DNA of 64,000 nt from the NCBI GenBank assembly GCA_035518635.1, contig DATIXI010000023.1, positions 61,228 to 125,227 on the forward strand, in the 5' to 3' direction. Below are positions 15,358 to 22,406 of the stretch, in pieces. This stretch comes from AC-32 sp035518635. GTDB lineage: Bacteria > Actinomycetota > Thermoleophilia > Gaiellales > Gaiellaceae. The first letter of the stretch is position 1. Every line of letters starts with the position of its first letter. Under the pieces are notes generated by a model that made no database searches, was not told the origin of the DNA, and was given only the letters and a program-made list of their open reading frames with translations. A program made the translations under genes and the position numbers.

Positions 15358-15726
15358 GTGGCAGGAGACGACGACGCCGTGTATGCCCTCAACTTCTACT
15401 CGCCGATCGTGGCGGACCAGCTCCGCTCACACCGGAAGACCGCGACGATCAGGCTCGGCGACAAGTCGGGCAAGTACCGCAAGGGCATGATCGTCCAGGT
15501 GCTCGCGGGCACGCGCTTCAGCCCACGGCAGAAGATCTTCGACGCCGTGATCGACAAGGTCGAGGTCAAGCTCCTCTCCGAGCTGTCGCCCCGCGAGATC
15601 GAGCACGACAACCCGGAGATCCGCCTCCCCGAGGAGATGGCCAGTTTCCTCGGCCAGCTCTACAACCGCGAGGTCGGCCCCGACGACCTCGTGACGGTAA
15701 TCCGCTTCTCCGAGATCCGGGCCTAG
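15358..15726 (+). CDS. ASCH-domain-like putative RNA-binding protein
   Basis: 122 aa. The body begins ALNFYSPIVADQLRSHRKTATIRLGDKSGKYRKGMIVQV, the typical ASCH/PUA-like opening in which a Lys/Thr-rich loop and a following strand form the presumed RNA-binding groove. A later helix ends in IRFSEIRA. ASCH proteins are thought to bind RNA or modified nucleosides, but no reaction can be assigned. Its TAG stop overlaps the opposing zinc-ribbon gene's stop inside one CTAG (15723-15726). Confidence 0.65.
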   Translation: MAGDDDAVYALNFYSPIVADQLRSHRKTATIRLGDKSGKYRKGMIVQVLAGTRFSPRQKIFDAVIDKVEVKLLSELSPREIEHDNPEIRLPEEMASFLGQLYNREVGPDDLVTVIRFSEIRA

Positions 15727-15995
15727 CCCCGGCGGATCTTCACGCCGAACTGCTCGGCCGGCCGCAGTGGCTTGCCGCAGGACTCGCACTCGACGGCGAA
15801 CGCGGACGAGAAGCGTGCGTCGCAGGACGGGCAGCGCCAGCGCATCCCGCCGCCGCACTGGGGGCACTCGGCCGAGAGGTCAGCCTCGTTCTCCTCGAAG
15901 TAGCGCTGCACGTACCCGCACCCCAGGCAGAAGGCGACCCAGTCGCCGAGCGTCTTGCGCCGCTCTTCGCGGAGCCAGTCAGCGGCCTTTCCCAC
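15723..15995 (-). CDS. Small double zinc-ribbon protein
   Basis: 90 aa with four CxxC pairs (CLGC, CPQC, CPSC, CESC) spread over residues 23-74, enough for two zinc ribbons. The N-terminal helix is basic (WLREERRKTLGDW). Such proteins often bind nucleic acid or act as small adaptors; nothing more specific is seen. It is convergent with the ASCH gene, sharing the CTAG stop, and divergent from the PDH operon 42 bases away. Confidence 0.75.
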   Translation of the reverse strand: MGKAADWLREERRKTLGDWVAFCLGCGYVQRYFEENEADLSAECPQCGGGMRWRCPSCDARFSSAFAVECESCGKPLRPAEQFGVKIRRG

Positions 15996-16023
15996 AACCC
16001 GACTGTACCGCTGGGTCGATCGT

Positions 16024-16029
16024 TAGAGT
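16024..16029 (+). promoter_or_regulatory. -10 hexamer TAGAGT of the PDH operon
   Basis: It ends 8 bases before the ATG at 16038, with no Shine-Dalgarno between, so the first cistron is probably leaderless. Confidence 0.55.
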
Positions 16030-16037
16030 GAGGGCCC

Positions 16038-17084
16038 ATGGCGATCGCCCGTGAAGCGGAGCCGGTGGGTTCGCTGCAGGAGGTCAAGGAGGCGGGGCTC
16101 GACCGCGAGGATCTCCTCGGCGTCTACCGCAACATGCTCGTCACCCGCGGGATCGAGGAGCGGGGCCACATCCTCTACAAGCAGGGGAAGATCCCCGGCT
16201 CGTTCTACACGGGCCGCGGGAACGAGGCCGCCTCCGTCGGCGTCGCCACGGCGATGGACGAGAACGACGTCGGCACGCCGCTGCACCGTGACATGGGCGT
16301 CCACGTGACGCGAGGCGTCGAGCCCTGGCGGATCTTCGCGCAGTACATGGGCCGCGTGGACGGCCCGACGCACGGCAAGGACGGCAACGTCCACATGGCC
16401 GACTCGCGCCTCGGGCTGCTCGCGATGGTCAGCCACCTGCCGGCGATGCTGCCCGTCGCGGTCGGTTGCGCGCTCGCGTTCCGAATCCGCGAGGAGAGGC
16501 GCGTCGCGGTCGGTTGGTTCGGCGAGGGCGCCTCGGCGCGCGGCGACTGCCACGAAGCGATGAACCTCGCCGGCGTTCGCAAGCTGCCGGTCGTGTTCAT
16601 CTGCGACAACAACCAGTGGGCCTACTCGACGCCGACCTACCTCGAGTACGCGACCGAGCACGTCGCCGACCGCGCCGAGGCCTACGGCTTCGACGGCGTC
16701 GTCGTCGACGGGACCGACGTGCTCGCCGTCTACCGCGAGACGAGGCGCGCGATCGAAAAGGCGCGCGAGGGAGGCGGCCCGACGCTGATCGAGTGCCTCA
16801 CCCTCCGCATGGAGGGCCACGCCGTCCACGACGACGCGTTCTACGTCCCGAAGGACATGTTCGAGCGCTGGGCCTCGAGCGACCCGATCGAGCGCTACCG
16901 CACCTGGCTGTGCGAGCACACCGAGCTCAACGACGAGGAGGAGGACGAGATCACCTCGGGCGTGAAGAAGCTCCTCAACGACTCGCTCACGCATGCCGAG
17001 GAGTCCCCGCTGCCCGACCCGTCGACGCTCCACGACGGCGTCTTCGCAACCCCCGAGGATCTCGACACCCCACACCACAAGTGA
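16038..17084 (+). CDS. pdhA: 2-oxoacid (pyruvate) dehydrogenase E1 component, alpha subunit
   Basis: 348 aa, the ThDP-dependent E1 alpha of a pyruvate, branched-chain 2-oxoacid or acetoin dehydrogenase. The ThDP motif is seen as GEG (Gly162) ... NN (DNNQWAYS). The substrate/phospholoop-like region GPTHGKDGNVHMAD and the family GSFYTGRGNEAA segment are intact. It decarboxylates the 2-oxoacid with E1 beta and passes the acyl group to the lipoyl arm of E2, both encoded downstream. Substrate choice between pyruvate and branched-chain acids cannot be decided from sequence alone; lipB and lipA nearby fit any of them. Leaderless start. Confidence 0.9.
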   Translation: MAIAREAEPVGSLQEVKEAGLDREDLLGVYRNMLVTRGIEERGHILYKQGKIPGSFYTGRGNEAASVGVATAMDENDVGTPLHRDMGVHVTRGVEPWRIFAQYMGRVDGPTHGKDGNVHMADSRLGLLAMVSHLPAMLPVAVGCALAFRIREERRVAVGWFGEGASARGDCHEAMNLAGVRKLPVVFICDNNQWAYSTPTYLEYATEHVADRAEAYGFDGVVVDGTDVLAVYRETRRAIEKAREGGGPTLIECLTLRMEGHAVHDDAFYVPKDMFERWASSDPIERYRTWLCEHTELNDEEEDEITSGVKKLLNDSLTHAEESPLPDPSTLHDGVFATPEDLDTPHHK

Positions 17085-17242
17085 TGGCTCATCCGGCAAC
17101 AATCAGTGCCTCTCTCGCCCGCGATCTGCGGCGCGCTGCTGCGTTCTCAGTCGCCCCCGTGCTCTCAGCACGCGGGCTCCTTGGGTCCTTGCACCGCTTG
17201 CAGCTCACGACCGAGAACCGCGAGATCGTCACCGGATAAGCC
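17085..17242 (+). other. Structured 158-base spacer with a possible 51-aa ORF
   Basis: The spacer separates two tightly linked PDH genes. It contains a stem CGTGCT-CTC-AGCACG (near 17158-17172) nested inside a longer imperfect inverted repeat (GCGTTCTCAGTCG near 17139 against CGACCGAGAACCGC near 17209). An ORF begins at ATG 17084, overlapping the E1 alpha stop (TGATG), and ends at TAA 17237-17239. Its sequence resembles no protein I know. An inserted repeat element or a processing/attenuation structure is more likely than a gene. Confidence 0.4.
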
Positions 17243-18217
17243 ATGCCAGAGAAGACCTACCTCCAGGCGATCAGCGACGGCCTCCGGCAGGAGATGCGCC
17301 GCGACAAGCGCGTGTTCGTGATCGGCGAGGACGTCGGCGTCTACGGCGGCGCGTTCAAGGTCACGCTCGGGTTCCAGGAGGAGTTCGGCCCGTGGCGCGT
17401 GATCGACTCGCCGCTCTCCGAGACGGCGATCGTCGGCGGCTGCACCGGAGCCGCGATCATGGGCCTCCGCCCGGTCGCGGAGATGCAGTTCGCCGACTTC
17501 ATCTCCTGCGCGTGGGACCAGCTCGTCACGGTCGCCGCCAAGCAGCGGTACCGGGCGGGCACGCCGGTCCCGATCGTCGTCCGGCTGCCGTCGGGCGGCG
17601 GGTTCTCCGGCGGGCCGTTCCACTCGCAGAACCCAGAGAGCTTGTTCGCGCACATCCCCGGCCTGAAGGTCGTCTGCCCGGCGACCCCCGAGGACGCCAA
17701 GGGGCTGCTCGTGACCGCGATCGAGGACCCGAACCCGGTGCTCTACTTCGAGCACAAGCACCTCTACCGGCGGATCAAGGCGGAGGTGCCCGACGAGCGC
17801 TACACGACGCCGTTCGGCCAGGCCCGCGTCCACCGCGAAGGCGACGATGTGTCCGTGATCACCTGGGGCGCGATGGTCTGGACCGCCGAGGAGGCGGCCG
17901 CGCAGCTGGAGGAGGATGGGATCTCGGTCGAGATCCTCGACCTGCGCACGCTGATCCCCTGGGACAAAGACGCGGTGCTCGAGAGCGTCCGCAAGACCTC
18001 GAAGGTGCTCGTCCTGCACGAGGACACCCACACGGGCGGCTTCGGCGGCGAGATCGTCGCCACCATCGCCGAGGAGGCGTTCGAGGATCTCGACGCGCCG
18101 GTGAAGCGCGTGACGGCGCCCGACACGCCGGTCCCGTTCTCGCCGCCCCTCGAGCAGGCGTTCATCCCCCAGGCCGAGGGCGTGGCCGCCGCGCTCCGCG
18201 AGCTGGCCGAATACTGA
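17243..18217 (+). CDS. pdhB: 2-oxoacid (pyruvate) dehydrogenase E1 component, beta subunit
   Basis: 324 aa, the normal length. It pairs with E1 alpha to form the alpha2beta2 decarboxylase. Conserved features are GEDVGVYGGAFKVT near the start (with the Glu that activates ThDP in the family), DSPLSETAIVG, RLPSGGGFSGGPFHSQNPE with the catalytic-site His, and the C-terminal transketolase domain (VLVLHEDTHTGGFG). The ATG at 17243 has no strong Shine-Dalgarno. The gene overlaps the E2 start by one base (TGATG). Confidence 0.92.
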   Translation: MPEKTYLQAISDGLRQEMRRDKRVFVIGEDVGVYGGAFKVTLGFQEEFGPWRVIDSPLSETAIVGGCTGAAIMGLRPVAEMQFADFISCAWDQLVTVAAKQRYRAGTPVPIVVRLPSGGGFSGGPFHSQNPESLFAHIPGLKVVCPATPEDAKGLLVTAIEDPNPVLYFEHKHLYRRIKAEVPDERYTTPFGQARVHREGDDVSVITWGAMVWTAEEAAAQLEEDGISVEILDLRTLIPWDKDAVLESVRKTSKVLVLHEDTHTGGFGGEIVATIAEEAFEDLDAPVKRVTAPDTPVPFSPPLEQAFIPQAEGVAAALRELAEY

Positions 18218-19668
18218 TGGCAACGACTTCCGCGATCGACGTCGTCATGCCCCAGATGGGCGTGTCGGTCTCGGAAGGGACGATCACCAAGTGGCTCAAG
18301 CAGGAGGGCGAGCGGATTGCGGCCGACGAGCCGCTGCTCGAGATCTCGACCGACAAGGTCGACACCGAGGTGCCGAGCCCGGGCGAGGGTGTGATCCAGC
18401 AGATCCTCGTCCAGGAGGGCGAGACGGTCGACGTCGGCACGAAGCTGGCCGTGATCGTCCCGGAGGGCGCGGCCGAGGCCGCGCCGCCGCCGCCTGCTCC
18501 CGCCGAGCCTGAGCCCGCTCCTCCGGAGCCCGAGGCTGAAGCGCCCACTCCGGAGGCCGAGCCGGAGCCGGAGCCCGAGCCCGTGGCGGCCGAGCCTGCC
18601 GCAGCGCCCGCGCCTGGCGCGCCGGAGCCCGCGACCGACGGAGCCGGCGAGCGGACGTTCGTCTCGCCCGTCGTCGCGCGGATCGCCTCTGAGCACGGCG
18701 TGGACGTCTCCCAGGTCTCCGGCACCGGCCGCGGCGGACGCGTGACGAAGAAGGACATCCTGGCCTTCGTCGAGACCGGGGCAGCCGCGGCGGCGCCCGC
18801 ACCGGCGCAGCCCGTTCCAGCCGCCGAGCCGGCGCCTCCTCCCGAGGCACCCGCGCCTCCGCCACCTTCGCCTCCGCCGCCTCCCCCGGAGCCCGCGCCG
18901 CCGCCGGAGCCTGCGCGTGCGGCCCCACCGGCGCCCGAGCCGGTCGCCGCCGAGGCGGGCGAGGAGATCATCCCGATGAACGCCATGCGCCGCGGGATCG
19001 CCGAGCACATGCGCCGCTCGCTCGACACCTCGGCGCACGTCACGACGGTCTTCGAGATCGACCTCTCCAAGGTGGTGGCGATCCGCAAGAGGCTGAAGCC
19101 GGAGTACGAGGAGAGCTACGGCGTCAACCTCACCTACCTCGCGTTCATCGCGCGCGCGACGATCGAGGCGATCCACAACTGGCCATGGGTCAACGCCGAG
19201 ATCCGCGGCGAGCAGATCGTGGGCAAGAAGTACGTCAACCTCGGGATCGCCGTCGCGCTCGAGGGCGGCCAGGGGCTGATCGTGCCGGTGATCAAGAACG
19301 CCGAGGGGCTCAACCTCCTCGGCATCGCCCGGGCGATCGTCGACATGGCCGACCGCGCCCGGAACAAGAAGCTGACGCCCGACGACGTCCAGGGCGGCAC
19401 GTTCACGATCACGAACCCGGGCGGCTGGGGCGCGATCATCGGGACGCCGATCATCAGCCAGCCGCAGGTCGCGATCCTCGACGTCGAGGCACTCGTCAAA
19501 CGTCCGGTCGTCGTCCAGGACGAGAGCGGCCAGGACGTGATCGCGATCCGCCCCATGATGAACCTGTGTCTCTCGTACGACCATCGGCTCGTCGACGGCG
19601 CCTATGCCGCGCAGTTCATGAAGGAGCTGCGCGAGAGCCTCGAGAGCTGGGACGAGGCGGCGTACTAG
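18217..19668 (+). CDS. pdhC: Dihydrolipoamide acyltransferase E2 of 2-oxoacid dehydrogenase
   Basis: 483 aa. Domain order: one lipoyl domain (residues 5-80, lipoyl-Lys47 in STDKVD); an Ala/Pro/Glu linker (about 85-140); the peripheral subunit-binding domain (145-190, VSPVVARIASEHGVDVSQVSG...); a second, extremely Pro/Ala-rich linker (190-245); and the catalytic acyltransferase core (from 249) ending with the active-site motif YDHRLVDGA near residue 454. It transfers the acyl group to CoA. There is no E3 gene in the cluster, so dihydrolipoamide dehydrogenase must be elsewhere. lipB follows with its own -10 in this gene's stop codon. Confidence 0.95.
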   Translation: MATTSAIDVVMPQMGVSVSEGTITKWLKQEGERIAADEPLLEISTDKVDTEVPSPGEGVIQQILVQEGETVDVGTKLAVIVPEGAAEAAPPPPAPAEPEPAPPEPEAEAPTPEAEPEPEPEPVAAEPAAAPAPGAPEPATDGAGERTFVSPVVARIASEHGVDVSQVSGTGRGGRVTKKDILAFVETGAAAAAPAPAQPVPAAEPAPPPEAPAPPPPSPPPPPPEPAPPPEPARAAPPAPEPVAAEAGEEIIPMNAMRRGIAEHMRRSLDTSAHVTTVFEIDLSKVVAIRKRLKPEYEESYGVNLTYLAFIARATIEAIHNWPWVNAEIRGEQIVGKKYVNLGIAVALEGGQGLIVPVIKNAEGLNLLGIARAIVDMADRARNKKLTPDDVQGGTFTITNPGGWGAIIGTPIISQPQVAILDVEALVKRPVVVQDESGQDVIAIRPMMNLCLSYDHRLVDGAYAAQFMKELRESLESWDEAAY

Positions 19669-19671
19669 CCT
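19666..19671 (+). promoter_or_regulatory. -10 hexamer TAGCCT overlapping the E2 stop codon, for lipB
   Basis: TAG (19666-19668) is the E2 stop. The hexamer ends 7 bases before the lipB ATG and no Shine-Dalgarno is present. Confidence 0.55.
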
Positions 19672-19678
19672 TTCCGGG

Positions 19679-20422
19679 ATGAGCCGCGCCGCATACGTGA
19701 GGCAGCTCGGCCTCGTGCCGTACGCCGAGGCGTGGGACCTGCAGCGCGCAATCGCAGCCGAGGTGTCCCAGGGGACGATGCCCGACACGATCGTGCTGCT
19801 GGAGCACCCGCCGGTGATCACGCTCGGGCGGCGCGCGGACCAGAGCGAGCTCCACGTGCCCGAAGACGCGGAGGTCGAGATCGTGGAGACCGACCGCGGT
19901 GGGAAGTCGACCTACCACGGGCCGGGACAGCTTGTCTGCTACCCGATCCTCGACCTGCGGAGGCACGGGCAGGACGTGAAGCGCTACTGCCGCGACCTCG
20001 AAGAGGCCCTGATCCGCACGCTCGCGCCACTCGGGGTCGAGGCGACGCGGATCGAGGGGCTGACCGGGATCTGGGTCCCAGCGACGTCGCTTGCGATGCC
20101 GCCTGGAGGCCGACACGGCTCTGCCGAGGCGGCCGGTCGCATCGCGCCGCCCCGCAAGATCGCCTCGATCGGGATCCACGTCTCCAAGTGGGTCACGACC
20201 CACGGCTACGCGCTCAACGTCGATCTCGACCCCGCGCCGTTCACAGAGTGGATCACCGCCTGCGGGCTCGAGGACACGGCGTTCACGACGATCGCGCGCG
20301 AGCTCGGCCGGCCGGTGGCCGTCGACGATGTCCGACCGTACGCGGCTGCGGCGCTCGCAGAGGTCTTCGAGCTCGAGCTCGAGGAACGCGGCCAGCCCCT
20401 GCCCGTTACGGTACGCACGTGA
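19679..20422 (+). CDS. lipB: Octanoyltransferase LipB
   Basis: 247 aa. LipB moves an octanoyl group from acyl carrier protein to the target lysine of E2-type proteins, the first step of lipoate synthesis. Conserved motifs are LEHPPVITLGRR, RGGKSTYHGPGQL, and KIASIGIHVSKWVTTHG with the catalytic Lys; the nucleophile Cys195 lies in ITACGLED. Between TGIWV and RKIAS an insert of about 20 residues (PATSLAMPPGGRHGSAEAAG...) is longer than usual. Probably transcribed from a leaderless promoter and also by read-through from the PDH genes, whose E2 it would modify. Confidence 0.95.
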   Translation: MSRAAYVRQLGLVPYAEAWDLQRAIAAEVSQGTMPDTIVLLEHPPVITLGRRADQSELHVPEDAEVEIVETDRGGKSTYHGPGQLVCYPILDLRRHGQDVKRYCRDLEEALIRTLAPLGVEATRIEGLTGIWVPATSLAMPPGGRHGSAEAAGRIAPPRKIASIGIHVSKWVTTHGYALNVDLDPAPFTEWITACGLEDTAFTTIARELGRPVAVDDVRPYAAAALAEVFELELEERGQPLPVTVRT

Positions 20423-20619
20423 GCCTCTTCAACAAGATCAGCGGCTGGTGGAACAAGGACGACCGCGAGGCCGCCGAGGGCGAGAGCCAGATGTCGCAGG
20501 CCGAGCGTGACCTCGAGGACGAGGACTACGAGGCCCGCAAGGACGACAGCGCGCTCCGCGGGCAGTATCTCGGAGGCGGCACGGCCGACTTCGAGCGCGA
20601 CTCCGAGCCTCCGCGCTAG
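20419..20619 (+). CDS. Small acidic hypothetical protein (66 aa)
   Basis: 66 residues from GTG 20419, overlapping the lipB stop as GTGA. The N-terminus SLFNKISGWWNKD is amphipathic with two Trp residues. The rest is highly charged and probably disordered (QAERDLEDEDYEARKDD, then a Gly-rich stretch). TACGGT ends 6 bases before the GTG, so it may also have its own promoter. No family is recognised. Its position between lipB and a channel gene gives no clear role. Confidence 0.65.
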   Translation: MSLFNKISGWWNKDDREAAEGESQMSQAERDLEDEDYEARKDDSALRGQYLGGGTADFERDSEPPR

Positions 20620-20660
20620 CGGCGGGCACGGCCGACCGGCCGCGCAGACTTCGTCCCGGG

Positions 20661-21266
20661 TTGAGCACCGGGCGCCTCGAGACGTTCGCCGACGGCGTGT
20701 TCGCGATCGCCGCGACGCTTCTGATCCTGAACGTCGACGCCCAGGTCCCGGCGAGCATCCACGACCTCGGCGCCCAGATCCTCGACATCTGGCCGTCGTA
20801 CCTCGCCTACGCAGTCAGCTTCGTGACGATCGGGATCATGTGGATCAACCACCACACGATGATGGATCAGATCCGGCGGGCGGACCGCCGCTTCCTGATC
20901 GCGACCATCGGCCTTCTGATGTGCATCGCCTTCGTCCCGTACCCGACGCGCGTGGTCGCCGAGCATATTCGCGGGGCGGGCGCCCAGGACGCCGCGCTTC
21001 TCTACGGGTTCACGCTCGTCGTGACCGCGATCATGTTCAACGTCAACTGGTTCTACGCCTCACGCGGTCGGAGGCTCCTGCGCCCTGACGCCGACGCGGC
21101 GATCGTCAGCGGCGTCACGCGCAGCTACCTGCCGGGCCCGTACATCTACCTCGGCGCGACCCTCGTCGCGTTCGCAAGCCCGGACGCGAGCGTGATCCTG
21201 TTCATGGCGATCGCGTTCTTCTACATCGTCGAGAGCTCGATCTTCGGCGCCGCGGAGGACCACTAG
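20661..21266 (+). CDS. TMEM175/DUF1211 family potassium-channel-like membrane protein
   Basis: 201 aa with six predicted membrane spans. The family hallmark RLETFADGVFAIAATLLILNV lies at residues 5-25; the usual FSDG core reads FADG here. Bacterial TMEM175 homologues form tetrameric K+ leak channels. The start is taken as TTG 20661, which places the hallmark at the usual distance from the N-terminus, although no Shine-Dalgarno or -10 supports it. The TAG stop is part of the lipA -10 hexamer. Confidence 0.8.
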   Translation: MSTGRLETFADGVFAIAATLLILNVDAQVPASIHDLGAQILDIWPSYLAYAVSFVTIGIMWINHHTMMDQIRRADRRFLIATIGLLMCIAFVPYPTRVVAEHIRGAGAQDAALLYGFTLVVTAIMFNVNWFYASRGRRLLRPDADAAIVSGVTRSYLPGPYIYLGATLVAFASPDASVILFMAIAFFYIVESSIFGAAEDH

Positions 21267-21269
21267 ACT
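21264..21269 (+). promoter_or_regulatory. -10 hexamer TAGACT overlapping the channel-gene stop codon, for lipA
   Basis: TAG (21264-21266) ends the TMEM175-like gene. The hexamer ends 9 bases before the lipA ATG at 21279. Confidence 0.5.
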
Positions 21270-21278
21270 GCGGTTCGT

Positions 21279-22199
21279 ATGGAGCGCTCCCTCCCGGTAG
21301 CCGAGCGGCCGCGCCGGCCCGAGTGGATGAAGGTGCGGGCGCCGAGCGCGGACTCGCGCTACTTCGACGTCCGCAAGCTGCTGCACGGCGCGAGCCTGAA
21401 CACGATCTGCGAGGAGGCGCGCTGCCCGAACATCTCCGAGTGCTGGGGGCGCGGCACGGCCACGTTCCAGATCCTCGGGGACACGTGCACGCGGGCCTGC
21501 CGCTACTGCTACGTCCACTCCGGCAAGCCCGACGAGCCGCCCGACCCGCTCGAGCCGCTCAGGCTCGCAGCGGCGGCAGCGCAGATGGAGCTCCGCCACG
21601 TGGTCGTGACCTCGGTCGACCGCGACGACCTGCCCGACAAGGGCGCCGGCCACTATGCAGCGACCATTCGTGCACTGAAGCACAAGCTTCCGGAGGCGTC
21701 TGTCGAGATCCTGACGCCGGACTTTCTCGGGTACGAGGAGGCGGCGCTGCGGATCGTGCTCGCCGAGCGGCCCGACGTCTTCAACCACAACATCGAGACC
21801 GTGCGCCGACTCCACGCGCGGATGCGGGGCGCCAAGGCCTCCTACGACAAGGCGCTCTGGCTGCTCGAGCGGGCGAAGGAGCTCGCCGGCTACCCCGTGT
21901 TGACGAAGTCCGGGATCATCGTGGGCCTCGGCGAGACGAACGACGAGGTCGTCGAGACGATGCGCGACCTCCGGGAGCACGGGGTCGACGTCGTCACGAT
22001 CGGTCAGTACCTGCAGCCGAGCTCGAAGCACGCCACGATCGACCGCTGGGTGCACCCGGATGAGTTCCGCTGGTTCCGCGAGCAGGGCGAGGCACTCGGC
22101 TTCGGCTCGGTCTTCTCCGGGCCGCTGGTTCGCTCGAGCTATCGGGCGGACGAGCAGCGCCACGCGGCCGAGACGGGCCGCGGCGCGGTCGCCTACTAG
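21279..22199 (+). CDS. lipA: Lipoyl synthase LipA
   Basis: 306 aa, a radical-SAM enzyme that inserts two sulfurs into the octanoyl group placed by LipB. The auxiliary cluster cysteines are Cys44, Cys49 and Cys55 (CEEARCPNISEC). The SAM cluster cysteines are Cys70, Cys74 and Cys77 (CTRACRYC). The C-terminal RSSYRAD supplies the Ser ligand of the auxiliary cluster. Full length and intact. The last 73 bases of the gene recur 148 bases downstream as a degenerate copy. Confidence 0.96.
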   Translation: MERSLPVAERPRRPEWMKVRAPSADSRYFDVRKLLHGASLNTICEEARCPNISECWGRGTATFQILGDTCTRACRYCYVHSGKPDEPPDPLEPLRLAAAAAQMELRHVVVTSVDRDDLPDKGAGHYAATIRALKHKLPEASVEILTPDFLGYEEAALRIVLAERPDVFNHNIETVRRLHARMRGAKASYDKALWLLERAKELAGYPVLTKSGIIVGLGETNDEVVETMRDLREHGVDVVTIGQYLQPSSKHATIDRWVHPDEFRWFREQGEALGFGSVFSGPLVRSSYRADEQRHAAETGRGAVAY

Positions 22200-22274
22200 C
22201 ACGGCGAACCAGCGTGAAACGGCCGTGCAGATGAACCGCGCGGCCTCTCAGACGGCATCGCAAGCGACGCCTCA

Positions 22275-22347
22275 GGTCCGGTCGAGCTATCGGGCGGACG
22301 AGCAGCGCGACGCGGCCGAGACAGGCCGCTGCGCCGTCGTCTACTAG
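22275..22347 (+). repeat. Degenerate duplicate of the lipA 3' end
   Basis: 73 bases matching 22127-22199 at 66 positions, including the TAG stop, at an offset of exactly 148. Translated, it would read RSSYRADEQRDAAETGRCAV..., in a different frame from lipA. An ATG at 22231 would give a 38-aa ORF ending in this tail, but it has no Shine-Dalgarno. Best read as a remnant of partial gene duplication. Confidence 0.85.
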
Positions 22348-22356
22348 AGCAGGAAA

Positions 22357-22386
22357 GAAGAAGGCCGCCCGAAGGCGGCCCTCTTC
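22357..22386. terminator. Bidirectional terminator between lipA and the propeller gene
   Basis: Stem GAAGA-a-GGCCGCC/GGCGGCC-c-TCTTC with one mismatch and loop CGAA. The minus-strand transcript has the stable UUCG loop. It lies between convergent transcription units. Confidence 0.75.
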
Positions 22387-22406
22387 ACGGCCTGCTGGGT
22401 GGCCTG

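Noticed and set aside
18480..18950. Low-complexity GC-rich repeats inside the E2 gene
   Set aside because: These are the normal Pro/Ala/Glu interdomain linkers of E2, not a DNA repeat element.
22231..22347. 38-aa ORF ending in the duplicated lipA tail
   Set aside because: No Shine-Dalgarno or -10, and the frame differs from lipA. Treated as a decayed duplication rather than a gene.
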